From positions 124,001-188,000 of the forward strand of contig NZ_BMRF01000011.1 in the NCBI RefSeq assembly GCF_014648495.1: DNA of 64,000 nt, read 5' to 3'. The position numbers and the translations under genes are program-made. A model generated the notes under the pieces. That model ran no database searches. It saw only the letters and a program-made list of their open reading frames with translations, and was not told the origin of the DNA. Below, piece after piece: positions 36,819 to 46,663 of the stretch (the first letter of the stretch is position 1; every line of letters starts with the position of its first letter). The DNA comes from Actinomadura cremea (GTDB lineage Bacteria; Actinomycetota; Actinomycetes; Streptosporangiales; Streptosporangiaceae).

Positions 36819-36966
36819 CCGTCCCGCCCCGCGAACGTGCCCCACCGGCCGCCGACGAGGCCACATGACGGCCCGTGGCGCCGGAGGGCCGGAGGGCCGG
36901 GGCTCGCGGCGGCGTCCGGGGGTGGCGGACGGTCGCCAAGCGTGCGGACGGTCGGGGGGCGGCGGG

Positions 36967-38169
36967 TCAGGAGTCGACGGGGTCGGCGGAGCCGGCCGCC
37001 AGGCGGAGGCGTTCGGCGAAGCTCTCCCGCAGCAGCGGGCCCCACGGGTAGCCGGCCGGGACGTCCATCGCGCGGCCGAGCACCTCGCGGGTCTCGCCGG
37101 GACGCCGCTCGCGCGGGTCGCCCGCGTGCCGGGCGGCGAGCAGCGCGTACATGTGGTCGAGCGCGCCGAAGGCCTCGCCGGCGAGGGCGGGGAGCGTCCC
37201 GTCGGTGACGGCCTGCTCCACGACGGGCTCCCACCACAGGTCGGCGGGGTCGGCGTCCTCCTCGTCCCCCGCGAAGTCGCGGCGGAGCCTGGCCCGCACC
37301 TGCGCGGCCGTCCCCGGATCGGCGAGGCCGCGCCGCCACACCTCGCGCGCCTCGGCGTCGCGCCCGCGCAGCGGCAGGGTCCGGGCGAGCAGTTCGGTGG
37401 CGAGCGGTCCGGCCTCGGCATCGGCGGGCTCGCCGGGTTCGCCGAGGGCCGCGCCGAACGCGGCGACGGCCTGGTCGAGGCAGGCGATGCCGAGGGTGAC
37501 GGCGAGGCGGGCGTGCGCGTACGGGGCGGCGGCGCGGTCGATCAGCTTGAGCCCGGCGGTCAGGACGCGCTGGGCCCGGACGGGGTCGCCGCGCTCCAGG
37601 TGCCGCTGGGCGAGGTCGTGCGCGGCGGGCGGCCCGTGCTCGGCGTCGCCGGTGGCCAGCACCGCCTCCCAGTGGCCGCGGGCGGCGTCGAAGTCGCCCG
37701 CGTCGTCGGCGAGCCGGGCGAGGGCGAGGTGCGCGGGCGGCAGGTAGGCGGGGTTGCCGTAGTCGACGACGACGCGCCAGGCGGGCGCGGCGAGCTCGTG
37801 CTCGCCCGCCCGTTCGTGGGTGAGGGCCAGGTGGTAGGCGGCGCGCGGGCCGTACTCGGGGTCGCCGGTGGCGATGGCGGCCCGGTCGGCCTCCCGCGCG
37901 CGTCCGGTGTCCCCGGCGTCGTCGAGGACGACCGCGAGGCCGAGCGCCGCCCGCGCCCGGTACGGGGTGTCGCCGAGGGCGAGCACCCGCTCGAACAGGG
38001 CCGCGGCGCGGGCCGACTCGCCGCGCTCGGCGAGGTCCCGGGCCTCCTCGCACAGCAGGGCCGGGTCGTGCCCGTGCTCGCCGTGCCGTTCGACGTGCCG
38101 TTCGGCGTGCCGCTCGTCTGGTGCGGCGGGCTCGGTGCCGGCGGGCGCCGGGTCCGGGGACTCGCTCAT
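36967..38169 (-). CDS. tetratricopeptide-repeat protein
   Basis: A 400-residue protein with about seven degenerate TPR helix pairs (for example ARDLAERGESARAAALFERVLALGDTPYRARAALGLAVV over residues 42-80, and YHLALTHERAGEHELAAPAWRVVV). A His/Glu-rich N-terminus (RHAERHVERHGEHGHD) may be disordered or bind metal. No signal peptide is visible. TPRs mediate protein contacts; no partner is suggested by the neighbours. It converges on the PPOX gene across 148 bases and is followed upstream by the two-component pair. Confidence 0.82.
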   Translation of the reverse strand: MSESPDPAPAGTEPAAPDERHAERHVERHGEHGHDPALLCEEARDLAERGESARAAALFERVLALGDTPYRARAALGLAVVLDDAGDTGRAREADRAAIATGDPEYGPRAAYHLALTHERAGEHELAAPAWRVVVDYGNPAYLPPAHLALARLADDAGDFDAARGHWEAVLATGDAEHGPPAAHDLAQRHLERGDPVRAQRVLTAGLKLIDRAAAPYAHARLAVTLGIACLDQAVAAFGAALGEPGEPADAEAGPLATELLARTLPLRGRDAEAREVWRRGLADPGTAAQVRARLRRDFAGDEEDADPADLWWEPVVEQAVTDGTLPALAGEAFGALDHMYALLAARHAGDPRERRPGETREVLGRAMDVPAGYPWGPLLRESFAERLRLAAGSADPVDS

Positions 38170-38303
38170 CGGTCTTCTGCCCTCTGGGGGTCGGGGTCGG
38201 CACCGAGCCTAGCGATCCGGCGGCGCCGCGTCCCGTGGCGACACCCGTCACCTTTTGCGGCGACTTCTGGCGTGTTCGCCCCATGCCGGGCTCCGCGGAC
38301 GTC

Positions 38304-38966
38304 TCAGGCGAGTCCCGCGTCGTGGGCGAGCAGGGCGATCTGGGTCCGGTTGTCGAGGCCGAGCTTGTCGAGGACGGTCGACACGTGGGCCTTCACCGTG
38401 GCCAGGCTCACGAACAGTTCGGCGGCGATCTCGGCGTTGGCCCGTCCGCGGGCCACGGCGACGACCACCTCGCGCTCGCGGGGCGTGAGGACGTCGAGCG
38501 CGGCCCGCGCCCGCTCGTAGGCGCCGGCCTGGACGACCGCGCGGTCCATGAGCCGCCGGGTGACCCCCGGCGACAGGATCGGGTCCCCCGCCGCGACGCG
38601 GTGGACGGCCTGGACGAGCTGCTCGGGCGGCGTGTCCTTGAGCAGGAACCCGGCGGCGCCGGCGCGCAGCGCGCGCAGGATGTTCTCGTCGGTGTCGAAG
38701 GTGGTGAGCACGGCGACCTCGGGCGGGGCTGCGCGGCCGCGCAGCCGGCGGGTGGCGGTGATGCCGTCCACCCGCGGCATCCGCAGGTCCATGAGCACCA
38801 CGTCGGGGGCGTGCGCGTCGGCGGCGGCGGGCACCTCGTCGCCGTCGGCGGCCTCGCCCACGACGGCGATGCCGCCGGCCCCGTCGAGCAGCATCGTCAG
38901 GCCCGCGCGGACCAGGGGTTCGTCGTCCACGATCAGCACGCGCACCGGCCGGGTCACGCGGGCCAT
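38304..38966 (-). CDS. NarL/LuxR-family response regulator
   Basis: A 220-residue regulator. Seen: a receiver domain with acidic pocket VLIVDDEP, phospho-acceptor Asp in VVLMDLRMP near 58-66, Thr in VLTTFDTDE and the Lys in GFLLKDTPPEQL, then a C-terminal LuxR HTH (LTPREREVVVAVARGRANAEIAAELFVSLATVKAHVSTVLDKLGL over about 160-205). Its start overlaps the histidine-kinase stop by 13 bases, so the two form a coupled pair. Confidence 0.95.
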   Translation of the reverse strand: MARVTRPVRVLIVDDEPLVRAGLTMLLDGAGGIAVVGEAADGDEVPAAADAHAPDVVLMDLRMPRVDGITATRRLRGRAAPPEVAVLTTFDTDENILRALRAGAAGFLLKDTPPEQLVQAVHRVAAGDPILSPGVTRRLMDRAVVQAGAYERARAALDVLTPREREVVVAVARGRANAEIAAELFVSLATVKAHVSTVLDKLGLDNRTQIALLAHDAGLA

Positions 38967-40090
38967 GGTAGCCGGGCGTGCAGCCGGAACTCCCCCGACG
39001 CCGCCTCGTGGTCGAGCCGCCCGCCGGCGAGCCGCACCCGTTCGGTGAGCCCGACGAGCCCGGTCCCGGAACCGGTGACGAGCGCCGGGGCGCCGTCCGG
39101 CGGGAGCGGGTTGCGGACGTCCACCTCCAGGCGGGTGCCGGGCCCGCCCGCCAGGGTCACCCGGACGGGCAGCCCGGCGGCGTGCTTGCGGGCGTTGGTG
39201 AGGCCCTCCTGGACGACGCGGTAGGCGGCCCGGGCGGCGGCGGGCGGCAGGGTCCCGGCGTCGGCGACCTCGTCGCGCAGCGTCACCGCCGCGCCCGCGT
39301 CGCGGGACTCCTCCACCAGGCGCGGCACGTCGGTCAGGACGGGCTGCGGCCGGTCGCCGAAGTCGCGGTCCTCGTCGCGCAGGACGCCGATGACCTCGCG
39401 CAGCTCCTCCAGCGCCTGGTGCACCCCGGTGCGGACGACGCCCGCGGCCCGGGCGAGCCGCTCGGGCGGGGCGTCCGGCCGGTACTCCAGCGCGCCCGCG
39501 TAGGTGGCGAGCAGCGACAGCCGGTGCGCCAGGACGTCGTGCATCTCCCGGGCCATCCGCGTCCGCTCGAGCATCCGCGCCTCGGCGACCCGGCGGCCCT
39601 GCTCGGCCTCGGCGCGGCGGGCGCGCTCGTGCAGCGAGGCGATGAGCGCGCGGCGGGCGCGGGCGAGCGCTCCCCACCCGACCAGCGCGCCGTACGCGAC
39701 GACGATCAGCACGAGCCACCAGCCGAGCGAGATGCCCGCGTCGCGCCGCCACAGCCCTTGGACCGCGTGCGCCGCGATCCCGGCCCCGGCCACCGCCGCC
39801 GCGACCGGGAACCGGCGGCTCTGCGCGACCTGCAGGGCGCCGAGCGAGGCCGCCGGGGTGGCCGCCGGGCACACGGCCGCGAGCAGGCCGAGCCCCAGCG
39901 CGCCGCCGACCGGCCGCAGCAGCAGGACGGGCGTCGCCGCGCAGCTCACGGCCGCGACGACGATGTCGAGGACGAGCAGGTCGCGCGTCCCGTCCTCGTG
40001 GGCCGTGCTCCACACGGAGAGCGCGGCGAGGACGCCGGTCACGGCGACCATCAGGGCTGCCGCGGGCCGGCGCTGGATTCCGCTGTTCAC
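38954..40090 (-). CDS. NarL-type sensor histidine kinase (HisKA_3/DesK-like)
   Basis: A 378-residue membrane kinase. Seen: about five N-terminal helices in residues 10-150, the HisKA_3 phosphorylation site MAREMHDVLAHRLSLLATYAGAL with the His in EMHD, and an HATPase_c domain with YRVVQEGLTNARKHA and GTGLVGLTERVRLAGG. There is no extended outside domain, so the signal is probably sensed in or at the membrane. It is the partner of the downstream response regulator. A CCTACTTCGGTAGG palindrome lies 37-50 bases before its GTG start. Confidence 0.94.
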   Translation of the reverse strand: MNSGIQRRPAAALMVAVTGVLAALSVWSTAHEDGTRDLLVLDIVVAAVSCAATPVLLLRPVGGALGLGLLAAVCPAATPAASLGALQVAQSRRFPVAAAVAGAGIAAHAVQGLWRRDAGISLGWWLVLIVVAYGALVGWGALARARRALIASLHERARRAEAEQGRRVAEARMLERTRMAREMHDVLAHRLSLLATYAGALEYRPDAPPERLARAAGVVRTGVHQALEELREVIGVLRDEDRDFGDRPQPVLTDVPRLVEESRDAGAAVTLRDEVADAGTLPPAAARAAYRVVQEGLTNARKHAAGLPVRVTLAGGPGTRLEVDVRNPLPPDGAPALVTGSGTGLVGLTERVRLAGGRLDHEAASGEFRLHARLPWPA

Positions 40091-40126
40091 GGGCCCAAGG
40101 TAGCCGCGCGCAGTGCGGCGGCGGGA

Positions 40127-40140
40127 CCTACCGAAGTAGG
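40127..40140. promoter_or_regulatory. candidate autoregulatory operator upstream of the two-component pair
   Basis: A perfect 14-base inverted repeat, CCTAC-TTCG-GTAGG on the minus strand, lies in the 76-base gap between gcvP and the kinase gene. Its arms and position suit a dimeric NarL-type regulator acting on its own operon. Alternatively it is part of the gcvP terminator. Confidence 0.45.
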
Positions 40141-40166
40141 GGGCGCCGCCCGCCGGGCCCGGACGC

Positions 40167-43046
40167 TCAGTCCTCGAACTCCTCGGGCGGCGGGCACGAG
40201 CAGACGAGGTTGCGGTCGCCGTACGCCTGGTCGATGCGGCGGACGGGCGGCCAGTACTTGCCCTCGCGCAGCGCCGGGAGCGGGTAGGCGGCCTCCTCGC
40301 GGGTGTACGGGTGCTTCCAGCCGTCGGAGAGCAGCTGCGCGGCGGTGTGCGGGGCGTTCTTCAGCGGGTTGTCGTCGCGGTCGTGGCCGCCGTCGGCGAC
40401 CCGCTGGATCTCCCGCCGGATCTCGATCATCGCGTCGCAGAAGCGGTCGAGCTCGGCGAGGTCCTCGCTCTCGGTCGGCTCGATCATCAGGGTCCCGGCG
40501 ACCGGGAACGACAGCGTCGGGGCGTGGAAGCCGTAGTCGATGAGGCGCTTGGCGACGTCCTCGGCGGTGACGCCGGTCTCCTTGGTGATCTTGCGGAGGT
40601 CGGCGATGCACTCGTGCGCGACGAGGCCGTTCCGGCCGGTGTAGAGGATCGGGTAGTGCGGGCCGAGCCGCGCGGCGAGGTAGTTCGCGGCGATGATCGC
40701 GCCCTCGGTGGCGGCCCGCAGTCCGTCGGGGCCCATCATCGCTATGTACGCCCAGGAGATCGGCAGGATGCCCGCCGAGCCCCACGGCGCCGCCGAGATC
40801 GGCCCGACCCCCGTTCCGGGCGGCCCCGCCTCCGCGCGCAGCGGGTGGTTCGGCAGGAACGGCGCCAGGTGCTCGCGGACGCCGATCGGGCCGACGCCCG
40901 GACCGCCGCCGCCGTGCGGGATGCAGAACGTCTTGTGCAGGTTGAGGTGCGAGACGTCCGAGCCGAACTCGCCGGGACGGGCGAGCCCGACGAGGGCGTT
41001 GAGGTTGGCGCCGTCCACGTAGACCTGGCCGCCCGCCGCGTGCACGGCCTCGCACACCTGCGTGATCGTCTCCTCGAAGACGCCGTGCGTGGACGGGTAC
41101 GTCACCATGATCGCGGCGAGCCGGTCGCCGTGCTTGCCGATCTTGGCGTGCAGGTCGTCCAGCGCCACGTTGCCGCCCTCGTCGCAGGCGACGACGACGA
41201 CGCGCATCCCGGCCATGACGGCGCTGGCGGCGTTGGTGCCGTGCGCGGACGACGGGATCAGGCAGACGTCGCGGTGCTCGTCGCCGCGCGCGGCGTGGTA
41301 GCCGCGGATGGCCAGCAGCCCGGCCAGCTCGCCCTGCGATCCGGCGTTCGGCTGCACCGACACCTTCGCGTACCCGGTGATCTCGGCGAGGTTCGCCTCG
41401 AGCTCGCCGATCAGCTCGACGTACCCGGCGGCCTGGTCGAGCGGCGCGAACGGGTGGACGTTCGCGAACTCCGGCCAGGTGATCGGCTCCATCTCGGCGG
41501 TCGCGTTGAGCTTCATCGTGCAGGAGCCGAGCGGGATCATCGACCGGTCGAGCGCGATGTCCTTGTCCTGGAGGCGGCGCAGGTAGCGCAGCATCGCGGT
41601 CTCGGAGCGGTGGGCGTGGAACACGGGGTGGGTGAGGTAGGGGCTCTCGCGCCGCAGGTCGCCGGGCAGCACGTCGGCGATGTCCGGGCCGGTCCCGGCG
41701 TCGACGCCGAACGCCTCGAGGACGGCGGCGACGTGCTCGGGCAGCGTCGTCTCGTCGCAGGCGATCCCCACGCGGTCGGGGCCGTCGGGCCGCAGGTTGA
41801 TCCCGCGCTCGCGGGCGGCCGCGACGACCTCGGCGGCGCGGCCCGGGACGCGGGCCAGGACGGTGTCGAAGAACGACCCGTGCACGACCTCGACACCGCC
41901 GCGGCGCAGCCCGTCGGCGATCTCGGCGGCCCGCCGGTGGGCGCGCTGCGCGATCGCGGCGAGGCCCTCGGGGCCGTGGTAGACGGCGTACATGCTCGCC
42001 ATCACGGCGAGGAGGACCTGCGCGGTGCAGATGTTGCTGGTGGCCTTCTCCCGGCGGATGTGCTGCTCGCGGGTCTGCAGGGCGAGCCGGTAGGCGGGCG
42101 CCCCGTCGGCGTCGACGGACACGCCGACGAGCCGTCCGGGCAGCTGCCGCCGCAGGTCGTCGCCGACCGCCATGTACCCGGCGTGCGGGCCGCCGAAGCC
42201 GTAGGGGACGCCGAAGCGCTGCGCGGACCCGACCGCGATGTCGGCGCCCGACTCCCCCGGCGGGCGCAGCAGCGTCAGCGCGAGCAGGTCGGCGGCCACG
42301 ACGACCGCCGCGCCGCGCTCGCGGGCCCGCGCGGACAGCGGCGCCAGGTCGCGGACGGCGCCGGACGCGCCCGGGTACTGCAGCAGCACGCCGAAGAAGT
42401 CGCCGTCCGGCAGCCCGGCGGACACGTCGGCGACCACGACCTCGATGCCGAGCGGGACGGCGCGGGTGCGGACGACCTCGATCGTCTGCGGGAGCGCGTC
42501 GGCGTCCACGAGGAACCGTCCGGGCTCCTTGCGCCTGGACGCGCGGTGCGCGAGGGCCATCGCCTCGGCGGCGGCCGTGCCCTCGTCCAGCATGGAGGCG
42601 TTCGCGACGGGCAGCCCGGTCAGGTCCGTGACGGCCGTCTGGAAGTTCAGCAGCGCCTCGAGGCGCCCCTGCGAGATCTCCGGCTGGTACGGGGTGTAGG
42701 CGGTATACCAGCCGGGGTTCTCCAGGACGTTCCGCATGATCACGCCCGGCGTGGTCGTCCCGTGGTAGCCGAGGCCGATCATGGAGGTGAGGACGGTGTT
42801 GCGGGCGGCGAGCTCGCGGAGCCGGTCGAGCGCGGCGGTCTCGCTCAGCGCGGGCGGCAGTTCCAGCGGGCGCGCGGTGCGGATCGCGGCGGGGACCGCG
42901 GCGTCGATCAGCGCCTCCGCGCCCGAGTAGCCGATCGCGGCCAGCATCCGGTCGCGGTCGGCCGGGGACGGGCCGATGTGCCGGTCGGCGAACGCGGCAC
43001 GGGGATGCTGCGGCGCGGCCACGGGGGCGAAGAACTGGGCGGTCAT
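40167..43046 (-). CDS. gcvP: glycine dehydrogenase (decarboxylating), P-protein
   Basis: A 959-residue homodimer-type P-protein that decarboxylates glycine with PLP and passes the aminomethyl group to the H-protein. Seen: [17 protein letters not shown] near 20-36, [35 protein letters not shown], and the PLP lysine in [19 protein letters not shown]. The C-terminal [20 protein letters not shown] is typical. It is single here, without gcvT or gcvH in the window. A tandem glycine riboswitch precedes it, so glycine should induce it. Confidence 0.98.
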   Translation of the reverse strand: MTAQFFAPVAAPQHPRAAFADRHIGPSPADRDRMLAAIGYSGAEALIDAAVPAAIRTARPLELPPALSETAALDRLRELAARNTVLTSMIGLGYHGTTTPGVIMRNVLENPGWYTAYTPYQPEISQGRLEALLNFQTAVTDLTGLPVANASMLDEGTAAAEAMALAHRASRRKEPGRFLVDADALPQTIEVVRTRAVPLGIEVVVADVSAGLPDGDFFGVLLQYPGASGAVRDLAPLSARARERGAAVVVAADLLALTLLRPPGESGADIAVGSAQRFGVPYGFGGPHAGYMAVGDDLRRQLPGRLVGVSVDADGAPAYRLALQTREQHIRREKATSNICTAQVLLAVMASMYAVYHGPEGLAAIAQRAHRRAAEIADGLRRGGVEVVHGSFFDTVLARVPGRAAEVVAAARERGINLRPDGPDRVGIACDETTLPEHVAAVLEAFGVDAGTGPDIADVLPGDLRRESPYLTHPVFHAHRSETAMLRYLRRLQDKDIALDRSMIPLGSCTMKLNATAEMEPITWPEFANVHPFAPLDQAAGYVELIGELEANLAEITGYAKVSVQPNAGSQGELAGLLAIRGYHAARGDEHRDVCLIPSSAHGTNAASAVMAGMRVVVVACDEGGNVALDDLHAKIGKHGDRLAAIMVTYPSTHGVFEETITQVCEAVHAAGGQVYVDGANLNALVGLARPGEFGSDVSHLNLHKTFCIPHGGGGPGVGPIGVREHLAPFLPNHPLRAEAGPPGTGVGPISAAPWGSAGILPISWAYIAMMGPDGLRAATEGAIIAANYLAARLGPHYPILYTGRNGLVAHECIADLRKITKETGVTAEDVAKRLIDYGFHAPTLSFPVAGTLMIEPTESEDLAELDRFCDAMIEIRREIQRVADGGHDRDDNPLKNAPHTAAQLLSDGWKHPYTREEAAYPLPALREGKYWPPVRRIDQAYGDRNLVCSCPPPEEFED

Positions 43047-43083
43047 GGAGGAGCCTCCTGGCTGCTGCGGTCGCTCAGGGCCA

Positions 43084-43105
43084 CCGCCGGCGCGCGGGCC
43101 GGCGG
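43084..43105 (-). promoter_or_regulatory. GC-rich hairpin between the glycine riboswitch and gcvP start
   Basis: Arms CCGCCGGC (43084-43091) and GCCGGCGG (43098-43105) form an 8-bp stem directly after aptamer 2 and about 40 bases before the gcvP ATG. It is a candidate expression-platform terminator or folding spacer. Confidence 0.5.
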
Positions 43106-43110
43106 CCGGT

Positions 43111-43306
43111 CTCCCCCTCTGTCATCGGCACCTGAGAGCTTCACCCGCGCACGGGGTTTCCCCTTCGGTGAGGCGCCGTTCCCGTTCCACGGGAATCGAC
43201 GCCTGCTTTCCAGAGGTGCCTCGCCCGAGCGGTCCTTTTGCCTGAGAGGTTCCGGGGAGGTTGCCCCTTCGGCGCCCCACGCCGGCTGCGTGAGGTCTCT
43301 CCCGCA
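43111..43306 (-). promoter_or_regulatory. tandem glycine riboswitch controlling gcvP
   Basis: Read on the minus strand, the leader shows GCGGGAGAGACC at 43306-43295, then the aptamer-1 core CCTCTCAGGCAAAAGGACCG (43249-43230) and CCTCTGGAAAGCAGG. Aptamer 2 follows with CACCGAAGGGG, GCTCTCAGGTGCCGATGACA at 43139-43120 and AGAGGGGGA. These are the conserved sequence blocks of the two-aptamer gcvT-type glycine riboswitch. In known cases glycine binding turns on the glycine-cleavage gene downstream. Confidence 0.95.
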
Positions 43307-43589
43307 CAGGGTCGACGGCATGTCCGGGACAAACCCTACCCAACCTCGGCCGCCCGCGATCGTCCCGGTCCCGCACCCCGGCGTTCATCACACGTGGCCA
43401 CGGCGGCGGCGCCGTACCGGCGAGTACCCCGGACAGTACGATATGACCGGCCCGCCTGGGACGCGGCGGGACGGACGACGAGGGGCGACGGGTGAACGGA
43501 GCGACGGCCGGACGGGGGTCCGCCGCTCGACCGAGCGCGGCCGGTTCTGGGACGCTGATCACGATGGCGGCCGGACGGGGCGGCGGCGG
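43307..43589. other. intergenic DNA upstream of the glycine riboswitch and of the flippase gene
   Basis: No separate gene is supported. The gcvP promoter should lie just beyond 43306. A TACGAT hexamer at 43437-43442 on the + strand is a possible -10 for the rightward gene. The reading frame of the flippase is open through this part, with an ATG at 43443, but the encoded segment is low-complexity Arg/Gly. Confidence 0.4.
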
Positions 43590-46067
43590 GTGACGCAGAC
43601 GCACGACGAGGAGGCGGTGCGCCCGAAGCGGGGCGCCTCCGCGGGCGTGCCCGTCGACGAGCCCGCCCAGCCGGACCGCATCCGCCGTCCGTCGGACGCC
43701 ATCCGGTTCGGGGTGTCGTGCGCCGGGCTGGCCGCGGTGATGCTGCTGGTGTCGTTCGCCCAGCAGACCACGCACGGCATCCAGACCGACATCGCCGAGG
43801 GCACCGCCCACGCGCCCGAGCTGCTGCTGGCGCTGGCCACCCTGGCGTCGAGCTTCGGGGTGCTGGCCGTCCCCATCGCGTTCGCCGTCGAGCGGCTGTT
43901 CCACAAGGACGGCATGCGGGTCGCCATCGCGCTGCTCGCCGCGATGATCGCGTTCGCCGTCACGATCACGCTGGACGACCTGGTGGTGCAGGCCGCGCCC
44001 GGCGGCGTCCTGGACTCGCTGATCTGGGGCGGCACCGACTCGGCGCCGGTGCACACCGACATCGCGCCCGTGATCGCGTTCGTCAGCGTGGTCGGGATGG
44101 CCGGGCGGACCCGCTGGCAGGCGGCCACCTGGAGCATGATCGGGCTGGCGGCGCTGACCGGACTGACCGCCGCGTACGCGTCGGTGTCGGCGCTGGCGGC
44201 GACGTACTTCCTGGGCCGCGCGATCGGGCACGGCACCCTGTACGCGGTCGGCACGCCGAACCCCCGCCCGACGGGCATGACGGTGGTGACGTCCCTGGAG
44301 CGGCTGGGGCTGTGCCCGCGCCGCGCCGCGCGCCTGGACGGCCCCGAGGACGGTCCCGAGGAGGCGCGCCGCTACGGCGTGCTGCTGAACCCGTCCGCCA
44401 CCGGGGAGGATCCGGTGCCGCTCGCGCCCGACGGCGTGCCCGGCGCCTGGCACCTGGAGCTGCGGGTCCTGGACCGCGACCAGCAGACCGCCGGGCTGCC
44501 CTACCGGCTGTGGCGGATGCTGCGGCTGCGGCGCACCACGACCGCGCGGACGCTGCGGTCGCTGCGCCGGTCGCTGGAGCAGGAGTCCCTCACCGCGTAC
44601 GCCGCCGCCGCGGCGGGCGCGCGGACCCCGCGGCTGGTCGGAACGCTCGAGGTGGGGACCCAGGCGGCGCTGCTGGCCTACGAGCACGTGCCGGGGCGGC
44701 GGCTGCGGGACGTCCCCACCGAGGAGATCACCGACGAGCTGCTGACGGACGTGTGGCGGCAGTTCCGGCGGCTGCAGAAGGGGCGGCTGGCGCACCGCCG
44801 GCTGGAGGAGGACGCGGTCCTGGTCGGCGAGGACGGCGCCGCGCACCTCGTCGACCTGTGGTCCGGGGAGATCGCCGCCGGCGACCTGGCGCTGCGGCTG
44901 GACCTGGCGCAGCTGCTCACCACGCTCGCGCTGCGCACCGGCCCGGAGCGGGCGGTCCGGACGGCCGTGCCGGTGCTCGGCGAGGAGGCGCTGGCCGCGG
45001 CGGTGCCGATGCTGCAGCGGGTGGCGCTGTCGCGCACGACCCGGCAGGCGGTGCGGCGCGACCGGGAACTGCTCACGGGGATCCGGGAGCAGATCGTCCG
45101 GCTCAAGCCCGAGTCGGAGGCCGCGCCCATCCGGCTGGAGCGGTTCCGGCCCCGGACGATCTTCAGCATGGTGGCGCTGTCGATCGCCGCGTACATCCTC
45201 ATCCCGCAGCTCGGCAGCATCGACCTCGTGCAGCTGGTCGCGAAGGCGACCTGGTGGTGGGCCGGGGTGGCGCTGGGCGCGGCGGCGCTGACCTACCTGG
45301 CGGCGGCCCTCATGCTGATGGGCTTCGTGCCCGAACGGCTCCCGCTGTGGCGGACGGTGCTCGTCCAGGTCGCGGCGTCGTTCGTGAAGCTGGTGGCGCC
45401 GGCGGCGGTCGGCGGCGTCGCGGTCAACACGCGATACCTGCAGCGGTCGGGCGTCCGGCCGGGCCCGGCGGTGGCGAGCGTCGGCGCGTCCCAGCTGGTC
45501 GGGCTGGCGGTGCACGTCCTGCTGCTGGTCCTGTTCGGGTTCCTCACCGGTTCGACGAGCACCGCGACGAGGGATCTGGCGCCGTCGCGCACCGTGGTGA
45601 TCGCGGTGCTGGCGCTGGGGCTGGTCGCGGGGCTGGCGCTGACGGTCCCGCGGGTGCGGCGGGTGGTCACCTCCCGGCTGCGGAGCATGTTCTCGGGCGT
45701 GGTGCCCCGGCTGGTGGACGTCCTGCAGTCGCCGCGGAAGCTGTTCACCGGCATCGGCGGCACCCTCCTGCTCACGGTGGGGTTCGTGCTGTGCCTGGAC
45801 GCCTCGATCCGCGCGTTCGGCGGTTCGCTGCCGTGGACGGCGGTGGTCGTGGTGTTCCTGACGGCGAACGCGGTGGGGTCGGCCGTGCCGACGCCCGGCG
45901 GGCTCGGCGCCGTGGAGGGCGCGCTGACGCTGGCGCTGACGATCTCGGGGCTGGCGGCGGAGACGGCCGCGTCGGCGGTGCTGCTGTACCGCCTGCTGAC
46001 GCTGTGGCTGCCGGTGCTGCCGGGCTGGGCGGCGTTCGCCTACCTGCAGCGGAAAGAGGTGCTCTAG
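43590..46067 (+). CDS. YbhN/LPG-synthase-type flippase fused to a kinase-like domain
   Basis: An 825-residue membrane protein. Seen: N-terminal helices at about 40-60, 77-101, 109-127, 158-170 and 178-208; a soluble region (220-510) resembling small-molecule kinase folds with AHRRLEEDAVLV at 401-412 and LVDLW at 420-424; and a C-terminal UPF0104-type flippase region of several helices with AAVGGVAVNTRYLQRSGV and VPTPGGLGAVEGALT. The kinase-like HRD Asp is replaced (HRR). It may move a lipid or lipid-linked sugar. The start is uncertain: GTG 43590 or ATG 43443. It overlaps the convergent MerR gene by four bases. Confidence 0.75.
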   Translation: MTQTHDEEAVRPKRGASAGVPVDEPAQPDRIRRPSDAIRFGVSCAGLAAVMLLVSFAQQTTHGIQTDIAEGTAHAPELLLALATLASSFGVLAVPIAFAVERLFHKDGMRVAIALLAAMIAFAVTITLDDLVVQAAPGGVLDSLIWGGTDSAPVHTDIAPVIAFVSVVGMAGRTRWQAATWSMIGLAALTGLTAAYASVSALAATYFLGRAIGHGTLYAVGTPNPRPTGMTVVTSLERLGLCPRRAARLDGPEDGPEEARRYGVLLNPSATGEDPVPLAPDGVPGAWHLELRVLDRDQQTAGLPYRLWRMLRLRRTTTARTLRSLRRSLEQESLTAYAAAAAGARTPRLVGTLEVGTQAALLAYEHVPGRRLRDVPTEEITDELLTDVWRQFRRLQKGRLAHRRLEEDAVLVGEDGAAHLVDLWSGEIAAGDLALRLDLAQLLTTLALRTGPERAVRTAVPVLGEEALAAAVPMLQRVALSRTTRQAVRRDRELLTGIREQIVRLKPESEAAPIRLERFRPRTIFSMVALSIAAYILIPQLGSIDLVQLVAKATWWWAGVALGAAALTYLAAALMLMGFVPERLPLWRTVLVQVAASFVKLVAPAAVGGVAVNTRYLQRSGVRPGPAVASVGASQLVGLAVHVLLLVLFGFLTGSTSTATRDLAPSRTVVIAVLALGLVAGLALTVPRVRRVVTSRLRSMFSGVVPRLVDVLQSPRKLFTGIGGTLLLTVGFVLCLDASIRAFGGSLPWTAVVVVFLTANAVGSAVPTPGGLGAVEGALTLALTISGLAAETAASAVLLYRLLTLWLPVLPGWAAFAYLQRKEVL

Positions 46068-46663
46068 CCGGTGCGGCGGGCGCGCCGCCGGTCGGCGAGC
46101 TCGTCGTGCGGGTGGTCGTCGCGGTCGTCGGTGGCGGCCCGCTCGGCGGGCAGTTCGGCGAGGCTTCCCTCGACCTCCTGCCACACCCGCCCCAGCGCGA
46201 TGCCGAACACGCCCTGGCCGCCCTGCAGGAGGTCGACGACCTCGTCGGGCGAGGTGCACTCGTAGACGCTGACGCCGTCGCTCATGAGCGTGATCTGCGC
46301 GAGGTCCTGGACGCCGCGGTCGCGCAGGTGCGTCACGGCGGTGCGGATCTGCTGCAGGGAGACCCCCGTGTCCAGGAGCCGCTTCACGACCTTGAGGACC
46401 AGGATGTCGCGGAAGCTGTACAGCCGCTGGCTGCCCGATCCGTGCGCCGGGCGCACGCTGGGCTCGACGAGCTTGGTGCGGGCCCAGTAGTCCAGCTGCC
46501 GGTAGGTGATCCCCGCCGCCGAGCACGCCGTCGGACCGCGGTAGCCGACGTCCTCCGGCGGTGCCGACACCTGCGTGTCGAAGAGCAGGCCCTGCTCTCC
46601 GGCACGCCGGGACGCGACGTGCCTTTCGGGGGTGGCCTTGCCCTCGCCGCTGCTCACCGCCAC
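46064..46663 (-). CDS. MerR-family regulator (Rv1830-like)
   Basis: A 199-residue regulator. Seen: YRGPTACSAAGITYRQLDYWARTKLVEPSVRP at about 40-72 as a MerR HTH with wing residues GSGSQRLYSFRDILVLKVVKRLLDTG, followed by SLQQIRTAVTHLRDRG and a C-terminal domain. No Cys cluster for metal is visible. The start is GTG 46663 with GGAGG close upstream. The order garA, FtsR-type MerR, nuclease, this MerR gene matches the Rv1827-Rv1830 block of mycobacteria. The palindrome at 46696-46717 is a likely autoregulatory site. Confidence 0.9.
   Translation of the reverse strand: MAVSSGEGKATPERHVASRRAGEQGLLFDTQVSAPPEDVGYRGPTACSAAGITYRQLDYWARTKLVEPSVRPAHGSGSQRLYSFRDILVLKVVKRLLDTGVSLQQIRTAVTHLRDRGVQDLAQITLMSDGVSVYECTSPDEVVDLLQGGQGVFGIALGRVWQEVEGSLAELPAERAATDDRDDHPHDELADRRRARRTG

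Noticed and set aside
40311-46067. A 1918-codon open frame on the + strand
   Set aside because: Its first half lies antisense to gcvP with Arg/Gly/Val-rich, non-homologous sequence. Only the part from about 43590 is the flippase gene.
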